This document shows positions 35,448-47,700 of a stretch of DNA of 64,000 nt, piece by piece. The position numbers and the translations under genes are program-made. Each line of letters begins with the position of its first letter. Position 1 is the stretch's first letter. Source of the stretch: Jaapia argillacea MUCL 33604 (Eukaryota > Basidiomycota > Agaricomycetes > Jaapiales > Jaapiaceae). The notes below the pieces were generated by a model. The model made no database searches, had not been told where the DNA came from, and was given only the letters and a program-made list of their open reading frames with translations. The DNA is taken from positions 125,325-189,324 of the forward strand of contig KL197717.1 of NCBI GenBank assembly GCA_000697665.1, in the 5' to 3' direction.

Positions 35448-38026
35448 ATGGCAGCCGCACCCGCGGCCACTGGAGCTATCGCAGACTCCACGATAGTCAA
35501 TGGTCGCAATGTCCTGATCACAAGTCAGTCTATCGCCCCATCCTTGTGTTCAAAGTCTTAATGTGGCTTGTAGTCGTCAGCGCTAGCGATCTTCCGCAGA
35601 TCGGACCACTCAAAAGATTCCCAAACGCGTTCGTTGAAATGAACGTGAGCCTCCCAGAAGCCGATAAACCTATATTTCAACATCGGACAATTGTCAAGCA
35701 TTCTGCTGCTCCATGTTGGGATGCCAATTTCCCCCTGTACGCATTTTTACTTCTTGGCGTTGACAATGCTGAAGGCGCCATGATAGTTTGGATGTTGACG
35801 AGATGTCGATGGTGTCTTTTGAGGTGGTAGATCGCTTTGCTGGCAAGAAATCGCTTGGTGTCGCCGAGTCAATGCTAAGAGAGCTTCGAGTTTTGGCGCG
35901 GGAGGATGGAGGTTAGTATCGTTACCCGTCGGAGAGAATTTTCACATCGCTGACACTGTTTAGTTGCCATACTACCACTCAAGGTGGAGCCGAAGGACAA
36001 TCGATTGGAGCCTAACATGACGGGTTCGATAACCGTTCGACTACGAAACGATTCTGCAGACTCCTCAGTCGCAGCTATGGCGGTTAAAGGGCTTCAAAAC
36101 CAGCCTCAAAACGACGCAGAAAGATCTGAGTCGGGCTTCACCGTATCGGAATCTCTGGGAAAGGTCGTTGACTCATTGGCTAACCTCATGGAGATTGCGG
36201 ATTGTATCGCAAGCGTTCGTTATTTTACATTACCTGCGTTCCCTGAGTTCCACTCTGACATCGGATACTGGCTTGCTTTTAATCAGATCCACCCTTATGT
36301 CAACGCCGCATGGAAAGCTGTTTCTTTGGTGTACAAGGTGAGGAACACTTTCTCGGTGGATTTCCCTTCGATATGAAGGTTCTTATAATGGATATCGACC
36401 TCCAGGTTGTCAAGAATCAGCTTGATTGTGATAACGCGTCCTGGACCTCGTAACAACCATGGAGAGCCTGTTCTCCTTTGTATCCCCTCTGCAGTGCTTC
36501 CGTAATGAGCGACAGTTTCTGGGCAGCACACTTGAAGACGTTATAAAAGGGATAATGAAGCAGACGGTCGAGTGTGTGATTTTCATTCAGGAGTACGCTG
36601 GGCGCGGTTTTGCGGGTATGTCATAACATTGTTATCGTGCACGGCAATGGGTTGATCGGTGTGCGTCACTAAGCCAAAGCGATATCTCGGCCTCTCTCAA
36701 ACACGGAAGCAAAGATTGATGAGTTCAGCAAATCGTTCATTGGTCTCGCCAATTCGCTTGACACGGCGCTTGGAGTACAGACAGCACTCGTTTCACTCCG
36801 GACCCAGTCTATGGTTGAGGAATTAGGTTCGTTCGTTTCATTCCGCAGCAACCGTTTGACGTTTCGCATGAACTTCATGTGTCACAGCTTTACGCGGAAG
36901 GCTCAATCCCGTAGAGATGACATGGACAGATCGTCCACAGTGTCATCCGAAGACTCGTCTCGAGGATATCCAGTTCATTACTGACTGGGTGATGAATACC
37001 TCTGGAGATCGGACGAATGTTCTCTGGTTAGTAGGGCCAGCGGGCTCTGGCAAAAGCACATTGTCGACCACTATTGCAAGTATCTTCGCAGACCTTGGGC
37101 GTCTTGGCGCGTTCATCTTTTTCGGTCGCGATGTAACGGAGAGGAGTGACCCATCGAGAGTGATCCGTACCATGGCGTTCGAATTGGCCACGTTTGACCA
37201 CCGTATTTCCGAAGGAGTGGTGTCTGCGACAGGAAAATACCCGCATATCCCCCAGATGCACCTCGAAGCCCAGTTCCGCGAACTCGTACAACACCCCCTT
37301 GAGGCTTCTAAAGCAGATATTTCCCGTGAAGGCCCCATCGTCGTTGTAATCGATGCCTTGGATGAATGTGGGACAGAGATCACGCGTCGGGAGCTGCTTT
37401 CTCTCCTCGCAGTATCCACCGCCGGTCTCCCAATGGCTGTTCGCATCATCATCGCTAGCAGAGAAGCCCCTGACATCTTACGTGCTTTCAATGCCGAGCC
37501 ACACATTCACGCCAGGAAACTCGAACTGGCGAAGTGTAGTAGGGATATCGAGATTTTCCTCGAGGAGGAACTACGGGAGATCGCCAATCGGAACGAGATA
37601 GACCCCGGTCTTATCCAACGGGGTAAAGTTGCACAGCTTGTTGGACGTGCCTCAGGTCTCTGGATCTGGGCAGCGACAGCGTGTAGATATATCGATGACT
37701 GGGAACCTCTGGGACGGATCGACGAACTCGTCGCCGCGAATGCTGAGGTTGACCTGGATGGTCTTTATGAGAAGGCCCTTGATCTACCGCACTGGAAATA
37801 TGGTTCTTTCAAGAGCGGGTGCATCGCCATCCTTGGGTTGGTGATAGTGGCCAAGGATCCTCTCTCACCGGCAGCTATCGATCACATATTATCCCTCAGT
37901 TCGCTTCCCATCATCACACGACTGCGCAGTGTCCTTCATCAAGAGGGCAAGGCAGGTCCGGTTCGTATCCTCCACCAATCCTTTCGCGAGTTCCTTTCAA
38001 AGCCTTCAAGGTCCAATGACCCCTAG
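35448..38026 (+). CDS. C2-NACHT part of an NLR-like receptor (ends at an internal stop)
   Basis: Exons from ATG 35448 give a C2-like domain (NVLITIVSASDLP, FPNAFVEMNVSLPE, WDANFPL-LDVDEM, FEVVDRFAGKKSLG), then a helical linker, then NACHT. The NACHT region has Walker A WLVGPAGSGKSTLST, Walker B IVVVIDALDECG, sensor-like VRIIIASREAPD, and a winged-helix-like end ILHQSFREFLSKPS. Fungal NLRs of this form act in non-self recognition and cell death, with the WD40 part sensing ligand. In-frame TAG at 38024-38026 ends the frame, but coding similarity resumes directly after it (FIDLVRHNQQLLQRC), where relatives keep reading. No normal-sized intron can remove it. The downstream WD40 halves are listed separately. 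Confidence 0.8.
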
Positions 38027-39470
38027 TTCATTGATCTCGTCAGACACAATCAGCAACTTCTACAGCGATGTATTGAAGTGATGGAGCAGGCTTTTGGCTC
38101 AGCTGATGTGTTCTGGCAAGAGACTCGGACCGTCGACGAGTCGGTCATCTATGCTTGTTCGTACTGGATCGTCCATCTTTCTAACATGAAGACATGCTCA
38201 AATGGCCTTGACCGGAAGATGTTCGAGTTTTTGTCGAAGCATTTTCTTCACTGGCTCGAAGCCATGAGCATGGTGGGGCGGTCTAGAACCACTGTTGGTT
38301 TACTTGGCCAGTTGCTTCTTTGGGTGAAAGTGAGTGTTCGGAAGTTTATATCCCAATGCCATCGGCTAATGTTCTGTAGGAATCAGTCCCTGCGAATGAG
38401 CCACTTATCGAGTTCATCGATGATGGCTTTCGATTCTCCGGGTTGTTCGCCAATACGATTGCAAAGCACCCGCGTTTAATCCATATATCGGCCCTACCTT
38501 TTACTCCGTTAAACAGCAGGGTATATCAGCAATTCCATAACGGTCGGGAGGATCTGCCGAACGTGTTGGGCGGGTATTTGAAAGAGTGGTCACCGTCGTT
38601 GCGAGTCTTACCACGAACAGACACCGCAAGGTGGGACTCCTTCGCATTTTCTCGTAATGGATCAAAAATCGTGTCAAGTGGCGGCCCACTGGCTCCCAAC
38701 GAAAATTCTTACCTCCGTGTCTGGGATGCTATGAGTGGCGTGGAGGCATTTCCACCCATACAAACGGATGGACCAAGCGTTGTCGCGTTTTCAGCTGATG
38801 CGTCCGAGATTTGGTCAGCATCAAACAAGGGAACAGTGTGGAAGTTTTCCGCTGCCACTGGGGAGGTCTTGTCGAAACTTCCTCAGCAGAGGTGGCAGTC
38901 GGAATTTTCATTGCCTGGCGATTTTGATTCAAGAAAATTCAGGACTGCTCGAGCAAGCATGGATCCAGGAGGCAGGGATGTTACCTCGGGAACGGGCGGA
39001 GAGGGGGTGCCATCACATCCAGAGTGGCCGGCTGAATGGCACGGTACTAGTACCTTGCCGCGAGCGAACCTCAGAGGTGGATTTGATCTCTTGACTTCAT
39101 TCACCACGAGGAACAGTGCCGATCCGAATAGCCTTGCCGTGCTCGGGCTAGTAAATGATATGCCGCGGATACCTATCCAACCTCATGACTTCACTCGTGC
39201 AGCAATCTGCTCCGATGGGTCCATGGTAGCGTTTGGTTCTGCAGATGGAATGTTGCGTGTTGTTGACGTCATGAAGGAGAAAGAGAAGTACGCCACGTTG
39301 AAAGGCGGGTGTCTCAACTCTCGACGTCTTTCAAGGCTATTCCGTTCCGTTGAGTTCTCTCGCGACGGGATTCGACTCGCGTCAGGCTCTGGGAGCGGAA
39401 CTATCTACGTGTGGGCCACGGCGAGCGGACAGGGGAGTCTCAAGGAGCTGGAAGGGCATCAAGATGAGGT
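38027..39470 (+). pseudogene. WD40 N-terminal half of the same NLR-like gene
   Basis: Directly after the stop at 38024 the frame continues FIDLVRHNQQLLQRC and VDESVIYACSYWIVHLS, crosses an intron at about 38332-38378, and enters degenerate WD40 repeats: WDSFAFSRNGSKIVSSGG, YLRVWDAMSGVEAF, VVAFSADASEIW, AAICSDGSMVAFGSADG and VEFSRDGIRLASGSGSGT. Family similarity ends at about 39470, in ELEGHQDEV, just before the assembly gap. Without read-through it would need its own promoter and start, so I treat it as part of a broken gene. A sequencing error at the stop would restore function. Confidence 0.7.
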
Positions 39471-40573
39471 TCATAGTCGAAACGAAGAGAGATCTGGCAA
39501 GACCAAGTCTCGGCATCGCTTGACATGGTGCATTCTGTCGGGCACCTAGAAGAGATGATGGGAACAAGTAAGCGAAAATAATAAAGGAATCATACCTTGT
39601 ACAGGTTCCACTATCACGTGGGANNNNNNNNNNNNNNNNNNNNNNNNNNNNNNNNNNNNNNNNNNNNNNNNNNNNNNNNNNNNNNNNNNNNNNNNNNNNN
39701 NNNNNNNNNNNNNNNNNNNNNNNNNNNNNNNNNNNNNNNNNNNNNNNNNNNNNNNNNNNNNNNNNNNNNNNNNNNNNNNNNNNNNNNNNNNNNNNNNNNN
39801 NNNNNNNNNNNNNNNNNNNNNNNNNNNNNNNNNNNNNNNNNNNNNNNNNNNNNNNNNNNNNNNNNNNNNNNNNNNNNNNNNNNNNNNNNNNNNNNNNNNN
39901 NNNNNNNNNNNNNNNNNNNNNNNNNNNNNNNNNNNNNNNNNNNNNNNNNNNNNNNNNNNNNNNNNNNNNNNNNNNNNNNNNNNNNNNNNNNNNNNNNNNN
40001 NNNNNNNNNNNNNNNNNNNNNNNNNNNNNNNNNNNNNNNNNNNNNNNNNNNNNNNNNNNNNNNNNNNNNNNNNNNNNNNNNNNNNNNNNNNNNNNNNNNN
40101 NNNNNNNNNNNNNNNNNNNNNNNNNNNNNNNNNNNNNNNNNNNNNNNNNNNNNNNNNNNNNNNNNNNNNNNNNNNNNNNNNNNNNNNNNNNNNNNNNNNN
40201 NNNNNNNNNNNNNNNNNNNNNNNNNNNNNNNNNNNNNNNNNNNNNNNNNNNNNNNNNNNNNNNNNNNNNNNNNNNNNNNNNNNNNNNNNNNNNNNNNNNN
40301 NNNNNNNNNNNNNNNNNNNNNNNNNNNNNNNNNNNNNNNNNNNNNNNNNNNNNNNNNNNNNNNNNNNNNNNNNNNNNNNNNNNNNNNNNNNNNNNNNNNN
40401 NNNNNNNNNNNNNNNNNNNNNNNNNNNNNNNNNNNNNNNNNNNNNNNNNNNNNNNNNNNNNNNNNNNNNNNNNNNNNNNNNNNNNNNNNNNNNNNNNNNN
40501 NNNNNNNNNNNNNNNNNNNNNNNNNNNNNNNNNNNNNNNNNNNNNNNNNNNNNNNNNNNNNNNNNNNNNNNNN
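39471..40573. mobile_element. Foreign sequence and assembly gap splitting the WD40 domain
   Basis: From about 39471 the WD40 similarity stops and about 150 bases of unrelated DNA lead into 950 Ns (39624-40573). On the minus strand these bases look like two exon pieces joined by a GT-AG intron (about 39540-39595). WD40 similarity resumes after the gap. Gaps often mark repeats that an assembler could not close, so an inserted transposable element is likely; its family cannot be told. Confidence 0.45.
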
Positions 40574-41637
40574 GGTGACATTGATCTGTATCGAATGCGC
40601 AGCAGCCAGGTCAATCGATGATGAAAAGAAATTGGCTTACAGCTTTGACATTCATGGCCGATGGAAATACCCTTATATCGTCTTCCGAAGACGGTGTTAT
40701 TCGAGTTTGGGACCTAACTACATGCACGGGATTACACCAAGTGTCCGTCGCTGGTCTTGCCGATGGATTCCAGCCCCTAGGAATATCCCCCGATGGAAGG
40801 AAGGTCGTTTCGACCTCCCGTGATGGGACGCTTCAGTTTTGGGATACGAATACCGGAAAAGAACTGGGGCCCCTTCTTCAAGGCCATGTCAATGCGGTAT
40901 CAGCGTTGGCATTCTCGACTGATGGATCACAACTCGTCTCCGGCGCATTCCTTAACGATATCCAAGTTTGGGATATTACTCGAAAGTCCGACGTCAAGAT
41001 TCAGCGACATGATAGATCACCACATAACGTTGAATTTTCCCCTGATGGAACTCGAGTCAGGTCATGGAGGCCGGATTCGACAAAATTTTGGGACACGTTA
41101 ACCTCCCGAGAGTTGAGGACGATTCCCTACAATCCGACTGCCAAATTTGTGAAGTTGGATTGTGGTCGTGCGAAACCTGAAGGTGTAGGGGTGCAGTCAG
41201 CGGCAAGGGAACCGATTGGGCTAGTGGACGCAGAGTCGGAGGAGGAATGGAAATGGAAATTCGGAAATGGAAAGCACCCGGCCGCACCTCCTTTCGCCTA
41301 CAGCCTCTTATCGTCGAGATATAATTTGGACCTGGCATTCTCCCTTGGGCCAGTGGCTGGGGAGATTAGGCGCCGCCATTACACTAGCGACAAAATCTCT
41401 TGGAGAATGCCACTTGAGCTGGAGCCTCGCAGTTATGATTTCCTTAACAACTTCGTTGCGATCGGGTTGTGGAATGGACGGGTGGTGGTGCTCTACCTCC
41501 CACGCGAAGTCCTGGAGAAGGCTGTGCTACCTCGGGAAAGCGAGGAATCTTACTCTGTCAGGACGCCACAGCCTGAGGTGCCATCCGTGGAGCTCCATTG
41601 CCTTGATTTTGAGCTCCTGGGTACCATGGATGACTGA
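40574..41637 (+). pseudogene. WD40 C-terminal half of the NLR-like gene
   Basis: An ATG at 40618 lies in frame, but WD40 similarity begins at WLTALTFMADGNTLISSSED. Repeats follow: GVIRVWDLTTCTGLHQ, GISPDGRKVVSTSRDGTLQF, LAFSTDGSQLVSGAF, DIQVWDITRKSD and VEFSPDGTRVRSW. The C-terminal tail ends LLGTMDD at 41637. It pairs with the half before the gap to form one propeller region. On its own it could be expressed as a short WD40 protein, but a remnant is more likely. Confidence 0.7.
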
Positions 41638-41742
41638 TAACTTTGTTCGATGCCGATTACTGATAACTTTGAGAATGGAAGTAGTGATATCGTAGACATT
41701 TTCTTCATTTTCACCACCCATGTAATGCATACACCCAAGTAA

Positions 41743-42846
41743 TCACAACTCTTTCTTGAACTCAGGCTCAACACCAGCTCTCACAGCCTCCGTTCCATCT
41801 CTTCCATTCACCTTACCCACAACAACAGGTCCAGGCCCATCAATCAAATTCTCCCTCGCCTCCAATTCCGCTGCCCACAGAGCAGCTCCGATGGAATTTG
41901 TGAAGCTGAAAACGAGGCCGACGAGAGGGATGAAGTTTAGTATCATAGTCGTCGTTCCGAATCTAAGTAATCACACAAGGGAATCGTTACTTAGTTTGGG
42001 GGTAAAAGAGGGGGGAGGGGAGGACCTACGCGGTGTATTCGGGTCTTCGCTTCTCTACGAACTCTTGTCTTTGTGCTTTAGTCAGACCTTTGAGTTGGAA
42101 ATACCGAGCATGGTAGGTAGGGCCTTGTCTGCTTCCTATACGACGAAAGCAAGGGGTCAAAGGTGTGACAACGAGAGAATGGGAAAAGGCGTACCATTAA
42201 ACAAGACGAACACAACAGACCCAATGACGGGTACGAAATTCACAGGTAGAGTGACCAAATACCTCACAACGCCATCATAAGTAAAACCCTGTAACGGACT
42301 AACCATCGCCCTCCCAACCTCCTTCCCAGCCCCACCACCCCCCACCCTCCTCCTCCCACTAAGCACCAACTCCCTCTGACCCCTCTCAATTAACACCGCA
42401 TCAAACACGCCCGTCAACGCCGGCCCTAGGAACAAAGGTTTCGCGAGAAAGGTGAGAGCGAGGAGAGATTCGGCTAGGACTAGGAAGAGTGCTATGAGGG
42501 GAGCGAAGGGGCCTGTGAAGAGAGCTAGGAAGGCGAGTTGGGGGAGGTAGGTGAAGAAGAGGAGGAAGAGGAGGACGAGGGAGGAGGAGAGGAGGGATTT
42601 GAGGAGGGCTGGACGGATTGAGGTGAAGAGTTTCGGATCTGGGGGTGGATGGTTGGGTTAGTTATGTTGGGTATTGGATTAGGAGAAGGAGAGATGGGAG
42701 GACGTACGGGAGATGGCATATGCGATTCCTTTGAGAGGCCAAAGCCATGCTAACGAGGTAACTGCATGTCCGGTGTGGGTGAGAGCTTCTTGGGCTCGTT
42801 CTTGGATTTGTACAGTTAGAGGTGGGTGTTGTTGGGATACAGACAT
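41743..42846 (-). CDS. EI24/RRT8-like integral membrane protein
   Basis: The gene reads leftward from MSVSQQHPPLTVQ at 42846. Exons give WLWPLKGIAYAIS, then membrane segments LLSSSLVLLFLLFFTYLPQL, AFLALFTGPFAPLIALFLVL, and FLGPALTGVFDAVLIERGQR, then VRYLVTLPVNFVPVIGSVVF and FIPLVGLVFSFTNSIGAALW. The P-N-F-(V/I)-P(V/L)-(I/V)-G motif occurs twice, as in EI24-domain proteins; fungal members include the RRT8/LDS spore-wall and lipid-droplet proteins. The frame is open upstream to 43164, joining a repeated ADVTF module in frame, so a longer N-terminus cannot be excluded. Confidence 0.78.
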
Positions 42847-42899
42847 GGCTAAAGCTGAGCACTCGACGACGAGCAGCTCTGGGGTCAAGTTGGCTTTTG

Positions 42900-43170
42900 A
42901 TGGAAGATGGAAAGGAGACGAGGGACACGTTGTGGAGTTTGCGATGATGGCGTGTGACGTCAGTGATGGATTGGCGTCTTGTTTAGGCCGGCGATGATCT
43001 CCCTTCGAGCAGGAGGTCGTGTAGTTGCGATTTTCCATTGCGTCCGGACTGAGCGTCGTTCGATAAGTAACTACGCATGAGACGACTCCTGTGTTGGTTG
43101 AGGTGGAAATCTGAAATGTGACGTCAGCAAGCAAGTTCACAGGGTTAGGTTTCATTTTCACCACTTCTGC
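42900..43170 (-). repeat. 'ADVTF' module, copy 1
   Basis: The minus strand encodes VKMKPNPVNLLADVTFQIST followed by TGVVSCVVTYR. Close relatives occur at 51590-51745, 54845-55035 and 60100-60190, all on the minus strand and all with the TGACGTCA-like core in the DNA. Here the frame runs on without a stop into the EI24 gene. I do not recognise the domain. It may be the first exon of a decayed gene family associated with BTB copies. Confidence 0.55.
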
Positions 43171-43539
43171 TTTTGCAAGCCGACGTCTATGGCCAACTTC
43201 AAGTCCTTTTCTGGCTAGCGATGTCTATCTAGCTATCTCTGGACTTCCATCGACAGAGCGTGGGCCTCTAACAGTCTCCCAATCATCGGTCCATTCTTTC
43301 CAAAGGTCTGCATGTCCAGCGTCCTACTTCCTCACATTAGAGCACCCTGTCACTTTCTATCTCACAACACGGCACCTACGACTAGATCAGTGCTACATCT
43401 TGAACTGTGTGTTCTTGGGCTGGGTATCCCGTAAATCGTCCATGGAAGTACCAGCGAGACTGCCCTTCCTAACGACCTCTGATGATGACGGCGTTAGCAG
43501 TCCTACCTCTCCTCTACCTCTCAAATCGTTTTCTTTTCT

Positions 43540-44260
43540 TTGTTCATCCGAGGTTCCTATCACGATCTCCGATTACGCTCGAGGACTATGAGATGGCCTC
43601 CCCGAAAGAGTCGCTTATTTGGAGTCTGGATTTCTGTTGCGACCGATGCATCGGTCACACTACAAACGGGGACAACACTCTTTCGAATCCACATGGATAT
43701 CCTCTCGGAGCACCAGGTGACGCCCCCGAGTATCAACGTCAGTCGTCCTGATCGATGACGAATTGGCGTCTCACTGCCGACGCCCCTGATCACCAGAAGT
43801 GAGTATTCAGTTACTCAGTCTCGACCGACGCTGATGAAAACTAGCCTCTCACCACCCATATCGTTGCGGCGATGCCACCAAGTATCAATGGCTCACTGTC
43901 AGTTGTCCTGATCGACAACGAATTGGCTTCTCACCGCCGCTGCCCCTGATCACCAAAAGTGAGTACATGGGTATTCTCTCGGAGCGCTCTGTGTTCTTCA
44001 AGGATATGTTCTCGTTACCACCTGACTCCGAACCATACGAGGGCTTCCCTCTCGTCGTCGAGGTTCACGACTCTCCAGATGACTGGAGACCTTATCTGAC
44101 AGCGATTTATGAATGGTTGTAAGTAATATCTCGTGTTGTCTGCAATAGGGACTCACTCATAGCTTTCTTTCTATTCGTAGATACTTCCGACCTGGTCGTA
44201 ACACTAAGTTCGAAATTGTTGCAGTTATTGCACGGATGGAGAAAGATGAACGATGAAGTG
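43540..44260 (+). pseudogene. BTB/POZ protein gene copy 1, decayed
   Basis: Pieces in order on the plus strand: DASVTLQTGTTLFRIHMDIL at about 43640-43700, then ILSERSVFFKDMFSLPPDSE, PYEGFPLVVEVHDSPDDWRP, YLTAIYEWL, an intron at about 44119-44180, and YFRPGRNTKFEIVAVIARM. The wording matches fungal BTB proteins (short T-L-F-x-V/I-H core and FFKDMF). The exon is broken by an internal duplication (43690-43710 versus 43966-43986, with a second repeated block inside), and later exons are absent. Other copies lie at about 52.0-53.0, 53.6-54.7 and 60.9-61.1 kb. Confidence 0.7.
43690..43986 (+). repeat. Internal duplications inside BTB copy 1
   Basis: ACATGG(A/G)TAT(C/T)CTCTCGGAGC occurs at about 43690-43710 and again at 43966-43986. 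Between them, a block of about 75 bases at 43731-43806 (around GTCCTGATCGA and CCCCTGATCACC) is repeated at 43882-43967. The arrangement suggests tandem slippage or unequal exchange within the exon. Confidence 0.6.
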
Positions 44261-44779
44261 GATCAGATCATGTTGATGAGTCTGATGCACCTGAGGCGCC
44301 AGCATGACCTTAAGATGGAATGCATACTTGATAACGACCATCAGCGAGGTTCGTTGAGACTACGAGAAGGGGTTTGGGAGGATGACGGGTGATTTCAGAG
44401 AGGCAGCGAACTGCTTGTTTGAGATGGCTGAACACGACGAGCTTCGGATTTGCCATGAGGAGGCTTGGAATCCTTGATCGCGAAAGTTCGGATTTTTGGT
44501 GGCTTCGTCTGCCTCCCTGCTAGAGGTGAATGAAGAACTGGAGTTTGATAACAGTCTCTGGGCTGCGACATTATCTACTAGTACCCTTGCCAGTTAGATG
44601 AATATCCCTGAAGCAATCAACCAGCGTATATATGTAAAGCGGCTCGCAACCAATGTACATCCAGGTTACAACCGTGAATAGCGAAAAATACACCGAGAAC
44701 GAATGTTAGGAGTCCTGAGAAACCCTTACTACCACCTACGTCGTAATCCCCTCCGTCCGAGCACGCTTTCGAGTTATGA
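44261..44779. other. Unassigned region downstream of CHAT gene 1
   Basis: This holds the degraded 3' side of BTB copy 1 and the 3' flank of the first CHAT gene. No intact frame with recognisable motifs is visible. Confidence 0.4.
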
Positions 44780-47700
44780 TTATACCCCAACGTGGATGTA
44801 GGGTACCCAAGACAGAAAAGATGCTCCGTCCGAGCGGAGTCGTTGCACAGCCTGGTGCAAAGCAAATGCAGCCTGAGTATGGTCCGGCCTCTCCCCCGCT
44901 AAGACATGAGCGTAAAAATCATCTGCGATGCGAGGAGCATCCTCGTCCCCTATGGACCACATGGTTGCGACGACCCCACGATAACCAGCCAACAATATTC
45001 CCGCGGCCAGATGAACAGATTCCTCGGAGAGATCTGCAGTACCAGTAGCGGTCTGGCATGCAGATAGGAATGCCAACTCGGCGTTAGGAAGGGATTGCTC
45101 AATTATGGCGGAGAGCTTTAAGCGTCCATCTGCGAGGAGTAGTCCACTGTCCGTGGGAGTTTCGCGCTCCTGTACCCCGTGACATGCAAAGTGGACCCAG
45201 TTCGACTGCTGCATGTGGCGGAGGACGCTCTCCGCGGTTGCTTCAGTCCCCTTTAAAGGGTGGGACGCAATCGCTTGGCTTTTGGCATGTTTTTGGATTA
45301 GATCCATCTCTCCCTGAGTTCCCGAAAGCGGTGCTCCGCCAGGTGCATTTGACTGAGCGACGATGAGGAGCTTGAAATCATCTGGTGACGGTGTATGTCC
45401 ATGCTGGCGTTCATCGATAAGCGCACTCAATGTTGGGGTATACGACGAGATGACAAAGTCGGAGACGCAGTTTCCGGCCTCCGACTCGGACTCGTCGTAA
45501 ATACCAGCAGCGTGGATGGGAAGAAATGCGAGTGGACCATTTGGGCACCACCAAATACGGGGAAGGTTACTGGGATCTGGTGGAGACTGTGGCATATCAG
45601 ACACTGAAGATTGCAGAAGATATTAGAAACGAAACACTAACTGGGAAGGCCAGGCTGTCCAGGACAGGTTTCACCACGTTCCGCCAAAGTTGAGCAAGGA
45701 TATATTTCAACAGTGAATTGGGATCGGGCCCGGGGAGCTCGTTCCGCCTGCATGCTCTCTCCCATGAAGCCTGCCGACCAGCTTCACAAAGCAACGTATT
45801 CAGCTGACTGTGAAGTTCTTGGGCATCCGATTCCGTGAGAGCAGGAAGGGGGATGTGAAGTGGATCGTCCAGGTCAGGGAGCATCACGAGGGCATCGCAT
45901 CGGGCGGCACTGGCATTGAGAATGACAACAGGTCCGGAATGGGCAGCATGCTTGAGCTGCGAATACGCTTGTGGCAACAAAAACCGCTCAAAACCTTGGA
46001 TTCCACGGATCTTCTCCACAAGAGCTTCCCACTCTGACGCAACTCGACGATGTCGCTGAGCGGCCTCCTCCAAGCAATCCTTGGCGTCAACCTCAAGGGT
46101 AAGATGTGGGGTCCTTGGCCGCTGAAGTTCATTCGACAGCTGAACATATCGAGCAGCCAGCTCAGGCTGTATCTCTCGTAGTTCGTCGACTTGGGTGCAT
46201 AGCTTCAATAGTTGGCTCCAAACAACCGACCGTCCCTGCTCAAGCCATTCGATGGCGGTCTCGAAGTACCGGATTTCGATCGCTGCTGATGCCGCATTTC
46301 TAGCTAAATTCCCAGCGTGTATGGTTTCCAAACCCCATTCATTCATCCCCAAGGATCTGGGTATAAGTTTATGGTGGCGTTTATGTAGTGGGAGTCCCAG
46401 CCAAGCTAATTGGGGGAGGAGGGTGAGGGCAACAGAACAAGCCTCCAGTAGGGATGGGCGGTCAAAAGGCAAGGCTGATTGCCATTGAACCCAGACACAT
46501 GCGCATGTAAACCGTAACAATGGAGGACCTGTGGTAGACCGAGCAGCTACGCAGAGTTGTTGTCGAGCGAGAAACAAGTCGGCAGAATTGCCAAGTGCCC
46601 TATATCGCAGCAAAAATGATTCAACAAGGCCAGTGAGAAGGAGAGTTTTGTAGTAGTGGCCATCAGGTGTGAGCTTCAGAGCGTCTTGGTGCATCGAGAT
46701 TGACTTGTGGATGTCGGCAATCTCACCTGAAGCATACATGCGTGAGAGTAACGAACGACTGAGAGAGGTCCAATATTCAGTCACAACTACCCCTTCTTCA
46801 CGAAGCGGTTGTATGGTCTGCTCAAGCATTGAGATCGACTTGTCGAGGTCGGCGATGTTACCGAGTACCTCGTGGCGCCTCTGCAATGAATAACCGAGCT
46901 CAGCCAATATTTTACATTTGCCCAAGTCGTTATCAGGAAGGAGTCGAAGGGCCTCCTCGAACGACGAGATGGACCTTTCTAGGTCCGCAACGTCGCCAAG
47001 GCGGGAATAGCGATCAGCTAACGAAGCTCCGAGGCTACTCAGATGGGCAGACATGAGCCTGTGGTGTTCTGGAGTGAGTCGCACGGCTTTCTCATACACT
47101 GAAACAGACTCATTAAAGTCGGTGAACCCTTCGAAATAGGCGAAGCGGGCCCGCAACCCATTGCCAAGGCGGTGCAGAAAGACAGGTTTGTCGGGGTGGT
47201 CATCAGAAGTGAATCGCAGAGCTTTGCGGAAACACGAGATCGACTGGTCGATGTCAGGGATGTTGCCAACATCTATGGCGCGGTATAAAAGAAAATTGCC
47301 GAGGTTGCACAGAGTCATGGGCTGCCTGGGGTGGCCATCGGGAGTGAGTCGGACGACATCTTTCAACAACGTGATCGACATGTCCATGGCAGCGACATCA
47401 TTCAGTCGCATAAAGCGGCAAAGCAACGCGAAAATTTGGTTGTTAAGCCGATCAAATTTGTCGGGGTGGCCATCGGGAGTGAGTTGCACTGCAGCCTCAC
47501 TGACTGAGGTCAACTTGTTGATGTCGGCAATTTGTTTAAGACGGTGAACGCGGCGGCGCAACGACAGGTAGAGGTTGGTCAGACGTACAGCTCTGTCGGG
47601 GTGATCATGAGGAGTGAGCTGTACCGCATTCTCTCCCACCAAGATCGACTTGTCGATGTCGGCATTGTCACCGAGCTTTTCGAAGCGGCACCGCAACAAC

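Noticed and set aside
38009-38026. Removal of the NLR stop by splicing GT...AG at the stop
   Set aside because: The implied intron would be about 16 nt, far below a workable size.
39382-40823. Long open frames on both strands across the N-run
   Set aside because: They are open only because the 950 Ns give no stop codons.
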